Notes under the pieces: model-generated | Database searches by the model: none | What the model saw: only the letters and a program-made list of their open reading frames with translations | What the model was told of the DNA's origin: nothing | In this document: piece after piece, positions 1-9,137 of the stretch | Numbering within the stretch: the first letter of the stretch is position 1 | Layout: each line of letters begins with the position of its first letter | Made by a program: the position numbers and the translations under genes | Assembly (NCBI GenBank): GCA_023265135.1 | Contig: JAHFUM010000001.1 | Span: forward strand, 122,574-186,573 | Direction of reading: 5' to 3' | Origin: Nitrosarchaeum sp. | GTDB lineage: Archaea > Thermoproteota > Nitrososphaeria > Nitrososphaerales > Nitrosopumilaceae | DNA length: 64,000 bases

Positions 1-192
1 TATACAAAGGCAATTAGCAATCCTGAAATCAGAAATGACAGATTCTTAACAATTATTCAGACTCTAGTAATTTGGATTAATGCAAAGAATTTAGGAGTCT
101 CTTGTGGAGATAAAATCCCAGAATCAATTCAAACATACATAGACATAATGAAAACACATTTCGATATTGATTTTGAATACCTTTTAAAATAA
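1..192 (+). CDS. C-terminal end of a hypothetical protein (partial)
   Basis: An open frame enters from the left edge and stops with TAA at 190-192, giving the last 63 residues of a protein. The piece is mostly helical in character, with a single Cys, and ends in DFEYLLK. No family motif is visible, so no function is assigned. It runs in the same direction as the next gene, 42 bases away, and the two may be cotranscribed. The start lies outside the window. Confidence 0.55.
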   Translation, partial: YTKAISNPEIRNDRFLTIIQTLVIWINAKNLGVSCGDKIPESIQTYIDIMKTHFDIDFEYLLK

Positions 193-234
193 TTTTTATG
201 TAATCCTTTTATTTTATGTTAATTATATACAAGC

Positions 235-582
235 ATGGTAGGTAGAATAAACATCAATGTATCTGCTGTAGATTATGATAAAACAAGCAAGGCAATAATA
301 CATCAACTCTCTCTTTTAGAAGAGATGGTTCATAGTCAAGAGGATTTTGTAATTACAGATTCAGAATTTACTTTTGGATGGCATTTTTTTGTTGTAAGCG
401 TTAACAAAACATTGGTAGAAAAGCTAGTTGATCAAATGGGGCCAGATTTTGACAGATTGAAAGGAAAAGGTATTGAAAAAAAATTTCTCACGTGGCTTAC
501 AAATAATTTAGAGAGTAAAATTCCTCGATTCAAATTGGCTATTAAAGAAGAGATGGAATCAAGTAAGTACGGTATTTTTTAA
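235..582 (+). CDS. Hypothetical protein, 115 aa
   Basis: Small soluble protein with no signal peptide or membrane segment. The N-terminal half looks like alternating strand and helix (VSAVDYDKTSKAIIHQLSLL), followed by an aromatic patch (FTFGWHFFVVSV) and a Lys-rich helical tail. I do not recognise a family. The ATG at 235 follows a short AT-rich leader, and codon use matches the neighbours. The stop is 11 bases from the 3' end of the convergent tRNA-His. Probably a lineage-restricted archaeal gene; function unknown. Confidence 0.7.
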   Translation: MVGRININVSAVDYDKTSKAIIHQLSLLEEMVHSQEDFVITDSEFTFGWHFFVVSVNKTLVEKLVDQMGPDFDRLKGKGIEKKFLTWLTNNLESKIPRFKLAIKEEMESSKYGIF

Positions 583-593
583 AAAATTATGTA

Positions 594-666
594 GGCCCTC
601 GAGGGTAATCGAAACCCTGTCCGGGGATCCACAGTCCCCTATACTAGCCACTGTACTACGAGGGCC
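594..666 (-). tRNA. tRNA-His (GTG)
   Basis: On the minus strand the sequence folds into a full cloverleaf. The anticodon loop CTGTGGA sits on a GGGGA/TCCCC stem, giving anticodon GTG. The T arm is AGGGT-TTCGATT-ACCCT. An extra 5' G faces C73, the G-1:C73 pair that is the identity mark of histidine tRNA. No CCA is encoded. Confidence 0.95.
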
Positions 667-763
667 ACAAGAATAAAAAATTGTTTATCCTGTAATAATC
701 TTTGATTTTAACACGATGAAAATTAGCCTGTAGATTTATTATTAACCAGTGCAAATTATAGTC

Positions 764-844
764 ATGAGATTTTGGTGGGTAGCTATGGGAATAACAATCG
801 CAATCACATGGATTGGGGCTAATTACTTGATTCCATGGAAATAA
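764..844 (+). CDS. Single-span membrane mini-protein, 26 aa
   Basis: An ATG frame of 26 codons encodes a peptide that is nearly all one hydrophobic, Trp-containing helix (starts MRFWWVAMG, ends LIPWK), long enough to cross the membrane once. A TATA-like AT run (TTTATTATTAA) lies about 25 bases before the ATG, the expected spacing for a leaderless archaeal transcript. Function unknown. The length is short, so chance occurrence is possible, but the composition and the promoter spacing favour a real small gene. Confidence 0.45.
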   Translation: MRFWWVAMGITIAITWIGANYLIPWK

Positions 845-933
845 TCTAGAATTTAAGACATCAGATTTTGGATTAGATAATTCATCAGAGAATTAATTCA
901 GTTTATCGATCGCTTTAAATTTGTTGAATCAGG

Positions 934-1971
934 TTGTCATTCAACTTGAAGAGAGAATTTATTACTAATCGACTGCATGCAGGAAAAAAACCTACGGGAG
1001 TGTCGGTAGAAAGAAAGATAGAAACAGTTCAAGGTAAAAAATTTTCATGGATTGACTTACAAAGTCCAGATAGAAGTGATGTTGAAAAAATAGCTGAAAA
1101 ATATCATTTTAACTCATTAAACATTGAAGATTGTATGACTAAATATGAGCTTCCAAAATTAGACAGTTATGATGATCATTTCTTTGTCATATTACATTTC
1201 CCTCCACTATTACAACAACATGGAATTTCAAGAAATAGTCAGATTTCCATATTCATAGGTAGAGATTTTTTAGTAACTGTTCATCAAGGGGATTTAAAAC
1301 CATTAGTAGATTTGGTAAATATTTGTAAAAATGATTTAGATCAAAATAGAAAAGAAAGATTACTTGGAAAATCACCAGGACATTTGCTTCATGAAATAAT
1401 AGATATTCTAGTAGATGATCTATTACACATATCAAGAAAAGTGATTGCTAATTTAGATGATCTGGAGGATGAAGTATTTGATGAAACAAAATCAGTTGCA
1501 AGAAATATTGCACTACTCAGAAGAGAAATCAACATTATGAGAAGAATAGCAAACCCGTTAAAAAAATTCGTATTAGAAATTGCTAAAAATATTAAAAAAT
1601 TTTCAGATGAAGATGATCTTTCATTATATTTTGACGATGTGATTGATCATATAGACAAAGTAATTGAAACTCTAGAAGAATCTAGAGAAACAATGGAAAT
1701 TTTTAAGGATACGGATTTCATGCTCAGTACGGAAAAAACAAACAAAGTACTTGCAGTATTGACAATAATCTTTACATTTTCCATTCCAGGAACAGTTATT
1801 GCAGCATTTTATGGAATGAATGTAAATTTACCTGGTGGGATTGTAGATAGTGATAATATTCCAACGTTTTTAGGGCCATACACATCTTTCATAACAATAA
1901 TTTTGGCAGCATTAATACCAGTTATCATTATGTTTGTTTATTTTAAAAAACTTGGTTGGATTAACAATTAA
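934..1971 (+). CDS. corA: CorA-family Mg2+/divalent metal transporter
   Basis: 345 residues, normal for CorA. A long charged cytoplasmic domain (about residues 1-270, with the extended helices typical of the funnel) is followed by two C-terminal membrane spans. The signature GMN tripeptide is at residues 294-296 in the loop between them (AAFYGMNVNLP), and the protein ends in a short basic tail. CorA works as a pentameric channel for Mg2+ and sometimes Co2+ or Ni2+ in the cytoplasmic membrane. The start is TTG at 934. The gene is monocistronic and converges on the next minus-strand gene. Confidence 0.93.
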   Translation: MSFNLKREFITNRLHAGKKPTGVSVERKIETVQGKKFSWIDLQSPDRSDVEKIAEKYHFNSLNIEDCMTKYELPKLDSYDDHFFVILHFPPLLQQHGISRNSQISIFIGRDFLVTVHQGDLKPLVDLVNICKNDLDQNRKERLLGKSPGHLLHEIIDILVDDLLHISRKVIANLDDLEDEVFDETKSVARNIALLRREINIMRRIANPLKKFVLEIAKNIKKFSDEDDLSLYFDDVIDHIDKVIETLEESRETMEIFKDTDFMLSTEKTNKVLAVLTIIFTFSIPGTVIAAFYGMNVNLPGGIVDSDNIPTFLGPYTSFITIILAALIPVIIMFVYFKKLGWINN

Positions 1972-1979
1972 AAAATTAT

Positions 1980-2792
1980 TTAATTCAGTAATTTTTCATG
2001 TAGACTAATTTTTACTTTAGTTAAAGAGAGTTTCAGATTATCAGGTATTACAACCAGTAATCCTGAATTTTTTCCCACATTATTACAAATACCACTAAAA
2101 CTATTATGATTTATTGCAAAACACCCCTCTTGAGTATAAAATGTAAAAGAACGATCTTCAAGATAATTGTCTAATTCAATTTCAGACGGTATAAAATATA
2201 CATCAAAAGCGGTATTTTTATCATTTATTGAAACTGCAAATTCATATGAAGTTAAATCGTTTGATGTACAAATAGGTATGAATTGAGCATATCCTTGCTT
2301 TATGATTTCATTTTGTTTGTCTAAAGTATATTTTTCATTTAAAATATTCGGATAAATCGATACATAAGGATCATTATTTAATTGAGTTCCTTGGATCAAT
2401 TCAATATTATTACGAATACTATCAATTATGTATCGATAAAGATGGGGTTTCCAACTAGATTCACAATTACTAAATTCATGTTTTAATTCAACGAATGATT
2501 TTTGTTTTTGATACTGTAGTTGATTTGAGTTGTAATCAGTAAATAATGTAGAATCAGATAAATCAAATGCTTTAACATTAGATTTAGTATTTGGATTTGA
2601 CCATACATTTGTTATATCATAAATAATATTTCCAGGGTAACTGCTCCATTCGGGTTGAAGATGAATGTAGATAGAATATTTATTAATGTCCTGATCATAT
2701 GGGGAACCAAATATTAAATGACCAAAAAGAGCATTAGACAAAATTAGAAGGATTGCAATAAAAGGAATGATAAAATATAATTTAGTGTTCAT
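1980..2792 (-). CDS. Hypothetical membrane-anchored or exported protein, 270 aa
   Basis: Residues 5-28 form one strongly hydrophobic segment (FIIPFIAILLILSNALFGHLIF) after a short basic start, so the protein is probably anchored by its N-terminus or exported. The remaining 240 residues are polar and Asn/Tyr-rich, with four Cys (SNCESS, PICTS, EGCFA, GICNN) that could pair as disulfides outside the cell. No enzyme motif is visible. The gene stands alone, convergent with corA. Function unknown, possibly a surface protein. Confidence 0.7.
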   Translation of the reverse strand: MNTKLYFIIPFIAILLILSNALFGHLIFGSPYDQDINKYSIYIHLQPEWSSYPGNIIYDITNVWSNPNTKSNVKAFDLSDSTLFTDYNSNQLQYQKQKSFVELKHEFSNCESSWKPHLYRYIIDSIRNNIELIQGTQLNNDPYVSIYPNILNEKYTLDKQNEIIKQGYAQFIPICTSNDLTSYEFAVSINDKNTAFDVYFIPSEIELDNYLEDRSFTFYTQEGCFAINHNSFSGICNNVGKNSGLLVVIPDNLKLSLTKVKISLHEKLLN

Positions 2793-2953
2793 AAAGTATA
2801 GCCAAGCACAATTTCTAAAATTATTATAAAAATATGACTAATTTTTGATTGCATAAATATAATAATGATCTTACATGACATTTAAAATATCTCAAATACA
2901 ATTTTTCATGGCATAATGAGCTTAAATAAATATAAGATGTGATAACCTCAATT

Positions 2954-3226
2954 ATGGTAAAAATTAGAATTAGAACAGGTAGAGGAACTGGCACGAGAGA
3001 AATTGATGACGGTGGAAAAGATTGGGCTGGAGATGCATATCAAAAAGTGCAGGAAGAAAAGAAAAAACAAGCAGCAAATAGAATGATCCATACAGGTAGA
3101 GGAACTGGTGCAAAAAGATTAGGAGATTTGCCAGATGTAAAACCAAGACCTTCGACTGAAGGAATGACAAGAATTACAGGTAGAGGAACGGGCTCAAGAA
3201 AGAGTACAAACAAAGGATCGTCATAA
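2954..3226 (+). CDS. Small basic protein with three TGRGTG repeats, 90 aa
   Basis: The protein carries three copies of a short motif, TGRGTG followed by a basic residue pair (near residues 8, 48 and 75). The linkers are Lys/Glu-rich and low in complexity. Gly-Arg repeats of this kind often bind nucleic acid, but no known family is recognised. A GTG at 2939 would add five residues. ATG at 2954 is preferred because the TATA-like box (TTAAATAAATA, near 2928) lies about 26 bases before it. Function is inferred only from composition. Confidence 0.65.
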   Translation: MVKIRIRTGRGTGTREIDDGGKDWAGDAYQKVQEEKKKQAANRMIHTGRGTGAKRLGDLPDVKPRPSTEGMTRITGRGTGSRKSTNKGSS

Positions 3227-3332
3227 AAACCTTAATTTTCATTTTCAAGTATTATTCTAGTTTGTACTGGTCAAAAAAAAGAGAAAACTTGTTAAAAATC
3301 ATATTTAATTATCATCATAGTTTTGAAGTAAT

Positions 3333-3758
3333 ATGAGAAAAATTAAAAACATATTGGTTCCACTTGATGGTTCAAAATCATCTCTAAAGGGATTGAAATT
3401 GGCATCAGATATAGCAAAACAATTAGATGCAAAAATTACAGCCATACATGTTATTAGATATTCGTTAGGATTTCAATTTCCAGTTTCATCTGAAATTAAG
3501 TTGAGTCATATCAAAGAAGCTGAGACAATAATAACAGAAGCTCAAAAAATTATAAGAAAAAACAAAGTTTCATTTACAGGAAAAATCCTAAAAGGAGAAA
3601 ATATCGGTAAAACAATTACCAAATTTTCAAAAACTATGAAATTTGATCTCATCATTATAGGTTCAAGAGGACCTGATCCTGGTTCTGAAGTATTTCTTGG
3701 AAGTGTTGCAAATTATTTATTACATAAATCAAAGATGCCAATTACAATAGTAAAATAA
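3333..3758 (+). CDS. Universal stress protein (UspA family)
   Basis: 141 residues, a single Usp domain. The N-terminus has the typical strand-loop NILVPLDGSKSS. The C-terminus has the ATP-binding pattern G-x2-G-x9-G-S (GSRGPDPGSEVFLGS) followed by the closing strand MPITIVK. Usp proteins of this type bind ATP, dimerise and modulate stress responses; the client here is unknown. The gene is monocistronic, with an AT-rich box about 25 bases before the ATG. Confidence 0.93.
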   Translation: MRKIKNILVPLDGSKSSLKGLKLASDIAKQLDAKITAIHVIRYSLGFQFPVSSEIKLSHIKEAETIITEAQKIIRKNKVSFTGKILKGENIGKTITKFSKTMKFDLIIIGSRGPDPGSEVFLGSVANYLLHKSKMPITIVK

Positions 3759-3797
3759 TTTATCATAAAATAATCATAAAAGCAAGATATGTCAATT

Positions 3798-4463
3798 TTA
3801 AATTTGCATATTAGGATTTCGTGCTTTTAGTTTTTCCCAATCAGATAGAAAATTTTCTAGTCCGATATCAGTCAAAGGATGTTGAATCATTTTATCTAAA
3901 ACTGCAGGAGGTAAAGTTACAACATCTGCTCCAATTTTTGCTGCATCAACAACATGTATTGGATGACGAATACTTGCAACAAGGATCTTTGTCCCAAAGT
4001 CATAATTAGAAAATATTTGCTTAATTTCTTTAATCAAATGCATTCCATCTTGACCAATATCATCTAATCGGCCAATAAACGGGCTGACATATTTTGCGCC
4101 TGATTTTGCTGCAAGTAATGCTTGATTTGGAGAAAAAACCAATGTAACATTTACAGGTATTCCTTCCGAGGAAAGATGTTTGCATGCTTTCAAACCATCA
4201 GATGTCATAGGAACTTTCACAACGACATTTTTACCATATTGATGTAGACGTTTTCCTTCTTCAATCATTCCAGAGTATTTGCTACTTAGAACTTCCAAAC
4301 TAACATCGCCTTTGATGATTTTTGTGATTTCTTTCATGATGTCTTTTGGGTTTCCACCTTCTTTAGACATCAAAGATGGATTTGTTGTAATACCATCCAA
4401 CAAGCCCATATCGTTAAATTTTCGGATTGCTTCGAGATTTGCAGTATCAAGAAAAATTTTCAT
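3798..4463 (-). CDS. tal: Transaldolase, TalC/FSA-like short form
   Basis: 221 residues, matching the short TIM-barrel transaldolase / fructose-6-phosphate aldolase family. Visible landmarks are the N-terminal MKIFLDTANLEAI, GITTNPSLM, the Schiff-base lysine in VVVKVPMTSDG and the phosphate-binding end VASIRHP. It should exchange three-carbon units between sedoheptulose-7-P, glyceraldehyde-3-P and fructose-6-P. It is last in a minus-strand operon after the two transketolase halves, overlapping the previous gene by 4 bp, which fits a non-oxidative pentose phosphate pathway. Confidence 0.92.
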   Translation of the reverse strand: MKIFLDTANLEAIRKFNDMGLLDGITTNPSLMSKEGGNPKDIMKEITKIIKGDVSLEVLSSKYSGMIEEGKRLHQYGKNVVVKVPMTSDGLKACKHLSSEGIPVNVTLVFSPNQALLAAKSGAKYVSPFIGRLDDIGQDGMHLIKEIKQIFSNYDFGTKILVASIRHPIHVVDAAKIGADVVTLPPAVLDKMIQHPLTDIGLENFLSDWEKLKARNPNMQI

Positions 4464-5434
4464 AATTTTCTACTCCTTATCTCCTTAACTTGTTTTATCA
4501 TATTAAAAGATGTTATTCCATGTTTTTCTAAAAGCAGTGAAATTTCATTATCTCTAGCAGATTCGCCAAACATATCCTGAGCACCTATTCGTTTTATTGG
4601 GACTGGGTATCTCTCAGAAACAGATTCTGCAACTGCAGATCCCATGCCTCCTAAGATATTGTGCTCCTCACAAGTGATTATACATCCAGTTTCCCTTGCT
4701 GCTTTTTCCAAGAGTTCAGCATCAATAGGCTTTATAGAAAACATATCCAATACTCTGCAAGAAATTCCTTCTTGTTGTAATGATTCAGCTGCTTCAAGAG
4801 CCATTCTAACTGTGATACCACATGCAACTATAGTGCAATCAGAGCCATCGCGAACTGTAATTCCTTTACCAATTTGGAAGTCTTGTGATTCAGAATGAAC
4901 GACAGGTGTATTGGATCTTGTCATTCTCATGTAGAATGGACCATATTCATTTGCCATTAATCTAGTTAATTTTGAAACTGCAAAAGTATCAGCAGGTATG
5001 AAGACACGAAAATTTGGAATTGCTCGCATAATTGCAATATCTTCAATTTGTTGATGAGAACCACCATCAGGTCCAACAGACAATCCACCATGTGATACAA
5101 CTAATTTTACATTTAGTCCTTTTTTGTTTGCAGGAGAAGGGTATGCAATTCCATTTCGTATTTGATCTACTGCACGTCCAGGTAGAAATATTGCATAAGT
5201 GCTAGCAAATGATATTTTTCCAGAAGATGCAAGACCTGCAGATAGAGAAACTAAATTTGCTTCTGCTATTCCTACATTAAAAAATCTATTAGGAAACACC
5301 TTACCAAATCCAGATGTTTTAAGAGAATCAGTTGTATCAGCACCTAAAACTACTATGTTTGGATTTTCCCTTCCAAGTTCAATTAGAATTTTGGAGTATT
5401 CTGAACGCATGTCAGTCATTATTGGTGGATTCAA
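4460..5434 (-). CDS. Transketolase, C-terminal subunit
   Basis: 324 residues covering the pyrimidine-binding and C-terminal domains of transketolase; archaea commonly split the enzyme. Seen are VLGADTTDSLKTSGF near residue 30, the GIAEANLVSLSAGLA region with the Glu that activates thiamine diphosphate, SHGGLSVGPDGGSHQ, and a C-terminal domain starting near residue 190. It must pair with the N-terminal half encoded just upstream, which it overlaps by 4 bp. Together they move two-carbon ketol units between sugar phosphates. Confidence 0.93.
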   Translation of the reverse strand: MNPPIMTDMRSEYSKILIELGRENPNIVVLGADTTDSLKTSGFGKVFPNRFFNVGIAEANLVSLSAGLASSGKISFASTYAIFLPGRAVDQIRNGIAYPSPANKKGLNVKLVVSHGGLSVGPDGGSHQQIEDIAIMRAIPNFRVFIPADTFAVSKLTRLMANEYGPFYMRMTRSNTPVVHSESQDFQIGKGITVRDGSDCTIVACGITVRMALEAAESLQQEGISCRVLDMFSIKPIDAELLEKAARETGCIITCEEHNILGGMGSAVAESVSERYPVPIKRIGAQDMFGESARDNEISLLLEKHGITSFNMIKQVKEIRSRKL

Positions 5435-7098
5435 AGATAACCTGCCTCTTCAGCTATTTTCTTAATTTGTTCTTGTTTTTCGCCAACAACATGTAATCCA
5501 ATCCATTTCTTAACAAGTTCAGAACCGCCCAATTCATTTGCTTTATCAAGTAAGATTTTTCGTTTTGTTTTGAGAATTTGATTCCTGAAATCTCTTATAG
5601 CACTACGTACATCTTGTTTTCCAATAATTGCGCTACCACCTACAAAAGATCTTGCGCCATCTATAAAACAGGATCCAATATTATCAAGAGTTACACCACC
5701 ATCAGCTTCAATGAAGCCTGAAAACTTGTGCTCATTTAGGATAGTATTCAATCTATTCATTTTTCCATGTGTTTCTTCAATATACTTTTGACCTGACTTT
5801 CCAGGTACAACAGACATTACAATGAGTTGATCAATTGCAGGTATAAATTTGTAAGACCATTCAGGAAGTTCAGTATCAGGATTAATTGCTAGACCTACGC
5901 CGATTTGATTTTGCTTTAAGAAATCATGTATTTCACCAAAGCTTGATTCATCACAAACTTCAACATGAACTGTAATTATGTCACTCCCTGCCTCAACATA
6001 ATCTCTAACATGTTTTACTGGGTCGTTAATCATCAAATGAGAATCAAATGGAATTATTGTTAAAGAACGTAATTCTTTAATTTTTATATGATCAAAAGTT
6101 TTTGTTGAAACAAATTGCCCATCCATTACATCGAGATGAATATAGTCGGCTCTTCCAGTTACACATCGTTTTACTTCATTTTCAAGATTTGTCATATCAC
6201 CTGCAATTATTGAAGGTGCAATCATAAACTGTGAATCTAGTTCCAAATTAATTATTGGAAATACGTCAGAATCAGGAGCTTTTCCATGCCATTGTGGATT
6301 ATCTTCCATATGTTCAACACCTTTCCCTTTAATGGTTCTAGCAATAATTATTGAGGGTATGCCTTTTATTGAATTTGCCTTAGTAATTGCAGCGTCAATT
6401 TGTTCAATTCTGTGCCCATCTATTTCAATTACATTCCAACCAAATGACCTCCATTTATCACCAGTTTTCCATCTGGATGCATCTTTCCACATTTCAGAAA
6501 TATCATCACCATCTAACTTTTTATCTAAAGGCATGATTTTTTCAGTGTAAGAATCTTGTTGGATAAAATTTCTATCCAAGAAAGCCGTAAGATTGTCTAC
6601 TTGGTATTTTGCAGCAGTCATTGCAGCTTCCCATACTTGTCCTTCATCAGATTCACCGTCACCCATTATAGTATAGACATGGTGATTCTTTCCATCAATT
6701 TTTGCAGCAAGTGCAACACCTATAGAATAAGATAATCCGGTTCCCAAAGAACCACCACAGAATTCAACTCCAGGGCATTTTAAATCAGGATGTCCCTGCA
6801 ATTTACTACCAAATTTTCTTAAAGTATCAAGTTCAGATTCAGGAAAATAACCAGCAATAGCCATATTTGAAAACAATCCAGGCGCGGCGTGTCCCTTGGA
6901 TAAGATCAGTCTATCTCTATCATCCCATTCTGGATTTTTTGAATCATATCTCAAGTGTTTATAAAATAAACATCCTAAAAGTTCAGCCATTGAAAAAGAA
7001 CCTCCAGGGTGACCAGATCCAGCATTGTTTGTTGCTTTAATCACTAATTTACGAGCTCGTAGAACATTTTTCTTGATTTGATAATAATTAAGTCCCAT
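5431..7098 (-). CDS. Fusion: transketolase N-terminal subunit + ribulose-phosphate 3-epimerase
   Basis: 555 residues, about twice a stand-alone transketolase N half. Residues 1-276 are the thiamine-diphosphate domain: GSGHPGG (27-33), LSKGHAAPG, the GDGESDEGQVWEA cofactor motif (146-158) and HGKAP (271-275). Residues about 290-508 are a complete epimerase barrel: APSIIAGD (294-301), HLDVMDG with Asp323, DSHLM with His354, MSVVPGKSGQ and EADGG with Asp466. A 47-residue helical tail follows, of unknown role. No frameshift or internal stop separates the parts. It is first in the operon, overlapping the transketolase C half by 4 bp. Confidence 0.92.
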   Translation of the reverse strand: MGLNYYQIKKNVLRARKLVIKATNNAGSGHPGGSFSMAELLGCLFYKHLRYDSKNPEWDDRDRLILSKGHAAPGLFSNMAIAGYFPESELDTLRKFGSKLQGHPDLKCPGVEFCGGSLGTGLSYSIGVALAAKIDGKNHHVYTIMGDGESDEGQVWEAAMTAAKYQVDNLTAFLDRNFIQQDSYTEKIMPLDKKLDGDDISEMWKDASRWKTGDKWRSFGWNVIEIDGHRIEQIDAAITKANSIKGIPSIIIARTIKGKGVEHMEDNPQWHGKAPDSDVFPIINLELDSQFMIAPSIIAGDMTNLENEVKRCVTGRADYIHLDVMDGQFVSTKTFDHIKIKELRSLTIIPFDSHLMINDPVKHVRDYVEAGSDIITVHVEVCDESSFGEIHDFLKQNQIGVGLAINPDTELPEWSYKFIPAIDQLIVMSVVPGKSGQKYIEETHGKMNRLNTILNEHKFSGFIEADGGVTLDNIGSCFIDGARSFVGGSAIIGKQDVRSAIRDFRNQILKTKRKILLDKANELGGSELVKKWIGLHVVGEKQEQIKKIAEEAGYL

Positions 7099-7191
7099 TT
7101 CCCAATTACGTTCCTTACAAATTTAATAAAAATCTACTTCTAAAATTTTAATCTAATAGTTACTAGGATACATTATGAACATCAAGAGAAA

Positions 7192-7395
7192 ATGACGATA
7201 GTTTATGATAATCAATGTTTTTTGTGTGTGAAATTTGCAAAAATAATTGAATTTCTTACAATAGATAATTGAACGATGAACGAACATTATTCAAATTTTG
7301 ATGTAAAACTAAGAAAAGCAATGCCAAGAGAATTAGCATTAGAAATGTTTTGGTCAATATATGAAGAAACAGCATAAGGTGAAAGATCTACACTT
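7192..7395 (+). pseudogene. Decayed DCC-type (DUF393) thiol-disulfide oxidoreductase-like gene
   Basis: One reading frame can be followed from ATG 7192 across a TGA at 7270 and a TAA at 7375. The first piece (starts MTIVYDNQCFLCVKFA) has the YDxxCxxC pattern of the DCC family. The second (residues from MNEHYSNFD to MFWSIYEETA) continues in the same frame. After the TAA, the residues GERSTL resemble the G-R-S-A-L region that usually follows in this family. Further stops come quickly. This reads as a relic with at least two nonsense changes rather than two mini-genes. Family assignment is by recalled motif only. Confidence 0.45.
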
Positions 7396-7578
7396 TAGTG
7401 CTACTAAAAGTAGTGATTACAATAAATGAATGAAACTTTAATAAAAATAAAGTATGAAACATGATCAGAAATCTAAAACTGTAAAATATGTTTTTATAAG
7501 ATCTGCAAATCCATTCTCAGATAGTAAAAAACAGATCTCTAGTAAATCTAAATAGAACTTAAAACTTAGATTTTCATA

Positions 7579-9057
7579 ATGATGAAAATAAGAGTAGAAA
7601 ATCCAAATAATTTAAAAAAGAAAACAGCAATGCTTTGTGGATTTGTCTTAGAAAATTCAGATAAAATATTAGGATTGGAAAACATGAATTCTAGAATAAT
7701 CCCATCAATAAAACAATCAATAAATGATATGGGAGGAGAATTTGGTAAAATATCTGTCATTCCAACTATAGGTACATCAGCACAAAGAATACTCTTAGCA
7801 GGACTAGGTAAAAGAGAGAAACTTACTAATGACACCATAAGATTTGTTTCCGGAAAAATAGCTCAGAAGGCTAGAGAGTTAAAACTAAAAGAATTTTCCA
7901 TAATAGTACCTCCAACTTCTCTAATTGAACCTATTTCATCAGTATCTCAGATAGTAGAAGGATGTAAAATGTCTCTGTATAAATTTGAAAAATATAAAAC
8001 TAAAATAGAAAATAATATTCCAAATCTTACAATTTTAGTTGCTAAATCAGAAAAAATTTCAAAAGCAATAAGAATTGCAGAAATTATTTCTGATGGAGTT
8101 GTATACACAAAGAGTATTGCCAATCTACCTCCAAACGAATGCATACCTACAACATTAGCAAATTTTGCAAGAATAGTATCAAAAAAGAATAATATGAAAT
8201 GCATCATAATTTCAAAAAGTGATCTCAATAAGAAAGGATTCGGAGGAATTATTGCAGTAGGACAAGGAAGTAAAAATGAACCAAAACTGATAATTTTAGA
8301 ACATAATCATGGTTCTAGAAATGAAAAACCAATTGTATTAGTTGGTAAAGCAGTAACTTTTGACACAGGTGGTATTTCGCTAAAACCTGGTGAAAAAATG
8401 GATGAAATGAAATTTGATAAATGTGGAGGATGTACAGTTATGGGAATAATGAAAGTGGTTTCAGAATTAAAATTACCAGTCAACGTTGTAGGAATTATTC
8501 CATCAGTTGAAAATATGCCAGGTGGAGAATCGTATAGACCTGGAGATATAATAAAATTATACTGTGGAAAAACTGCAGAAATATTAAATACAGATGCAGA
8601 GGGTAGATTGATTTTAGCAGATGCATTATCGTATGGAGAAAAACAATATTCACCAAAAGTAATTATTGATTTTGCAACATTGACTGGAGCATGCATAATT
8701 GCATTAGGTACTAACATAGCAGGAATGGTTTCAAATAATGATAAGTTAGTACAAACGATCATTAAATCATCAAAAAGAACAACAGAGGAGGTTTGGGAGC
8801 TTCCACTAAATGATGACTATATAGATATGATAAAATCAGATGTTGCAGATATGAAAAATGTTGGAATTGGAAGAGCAGCAGGCACCATTACTGCTGCAGC
8901 ATTTTTAAGAAACGCAATTAAAAATACGCCTTGGGTTCATATTGATATTGCAGGTGTTGCATGGACACAAACTGGTACAAAAGAAAAGCCTTACAATCCT
9001 AAAGGTGCTACAGGTTTTGGAGTAAGATTGATTCTAGATTACTTACAAAATATATAA
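7579..9057 (+). CDS. pepA: Leucyl aminopeptidase, M17 family
   Basis: 492 residues, normal for the family: an N-terminal macro-like domain (about 1-165) and a C-terminal di-metal peptidase domain. The catalytic segment VGKAVTFDTGGISLKPG holds the Lys and Asp metal ligands, and the NTDAEGRL signature carries the remaining acidic ligands and the Arg that binds bicarbonate. It should act as a hexameric cytoplasmic enzyme removing N-terminal residues from peptides. Two adjacent ATG codons (7579, 7582) are possible starts. The gene stands alone downstream of the DCC relic. Confidence 0.95.
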   Translation: MMKIRVENPNNLKKKTAMLCGFVLENSDKILGLENMNSRIIPSIKQSINDMGGEFGKISVIPTIGTSAQRILLAGLGKREKLTNDTIRFVSGKIAQKARELKLKEFSIIVPPTSLIEPISSVSQIVEGCKMSLYKFEKYKTKIENNIPNLTILVAKSEKISKAIRIAEIISDGVVYTKSIANLPPNECIPTTLANFARIVSKKNNMKCIIISKSDLNKKGFGGIIAVGQGSKNEPKLIILEHNHGSRNEKPIVLVGKAVTFDTGGISLKPGEKMDEMKFDKCGGCTVMGIMKVVSELKLPVNVVGIIPSVENMPGGESYRPGDIIKLYCGKTAEILNTDAEGRLILADALSYGEKQYSPKVIIDFATLTGACIIALGTNIAGMVSNNDKLVQTIIKSSKRTTEEVWELPLNDDYIDMIKSDVADMKNVGIGRAAGTITAAAFLRNAIKNTPWVHIDIAGVAWTQTGTKEKPYNPKGATGFGVRLILDYLQNI

Positions 9058-9137
9058 ATTCAAAACTAGGAATTGGATCAATATCATTATTGAAAATTAG
9101 TTTCTATGTTATTATATAAAAATATCATCAAAATACC

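Noticed and set aside
7454-7555. A 33-codon frame starting MKHDQKSKTV downstream of the DCC relic
   Set aside because: It is in another frame, has no promoter signal at the right distance and no family likeness. It could be a frame-shifted remnant of the relic's C-terminus, but this cannot be shown.
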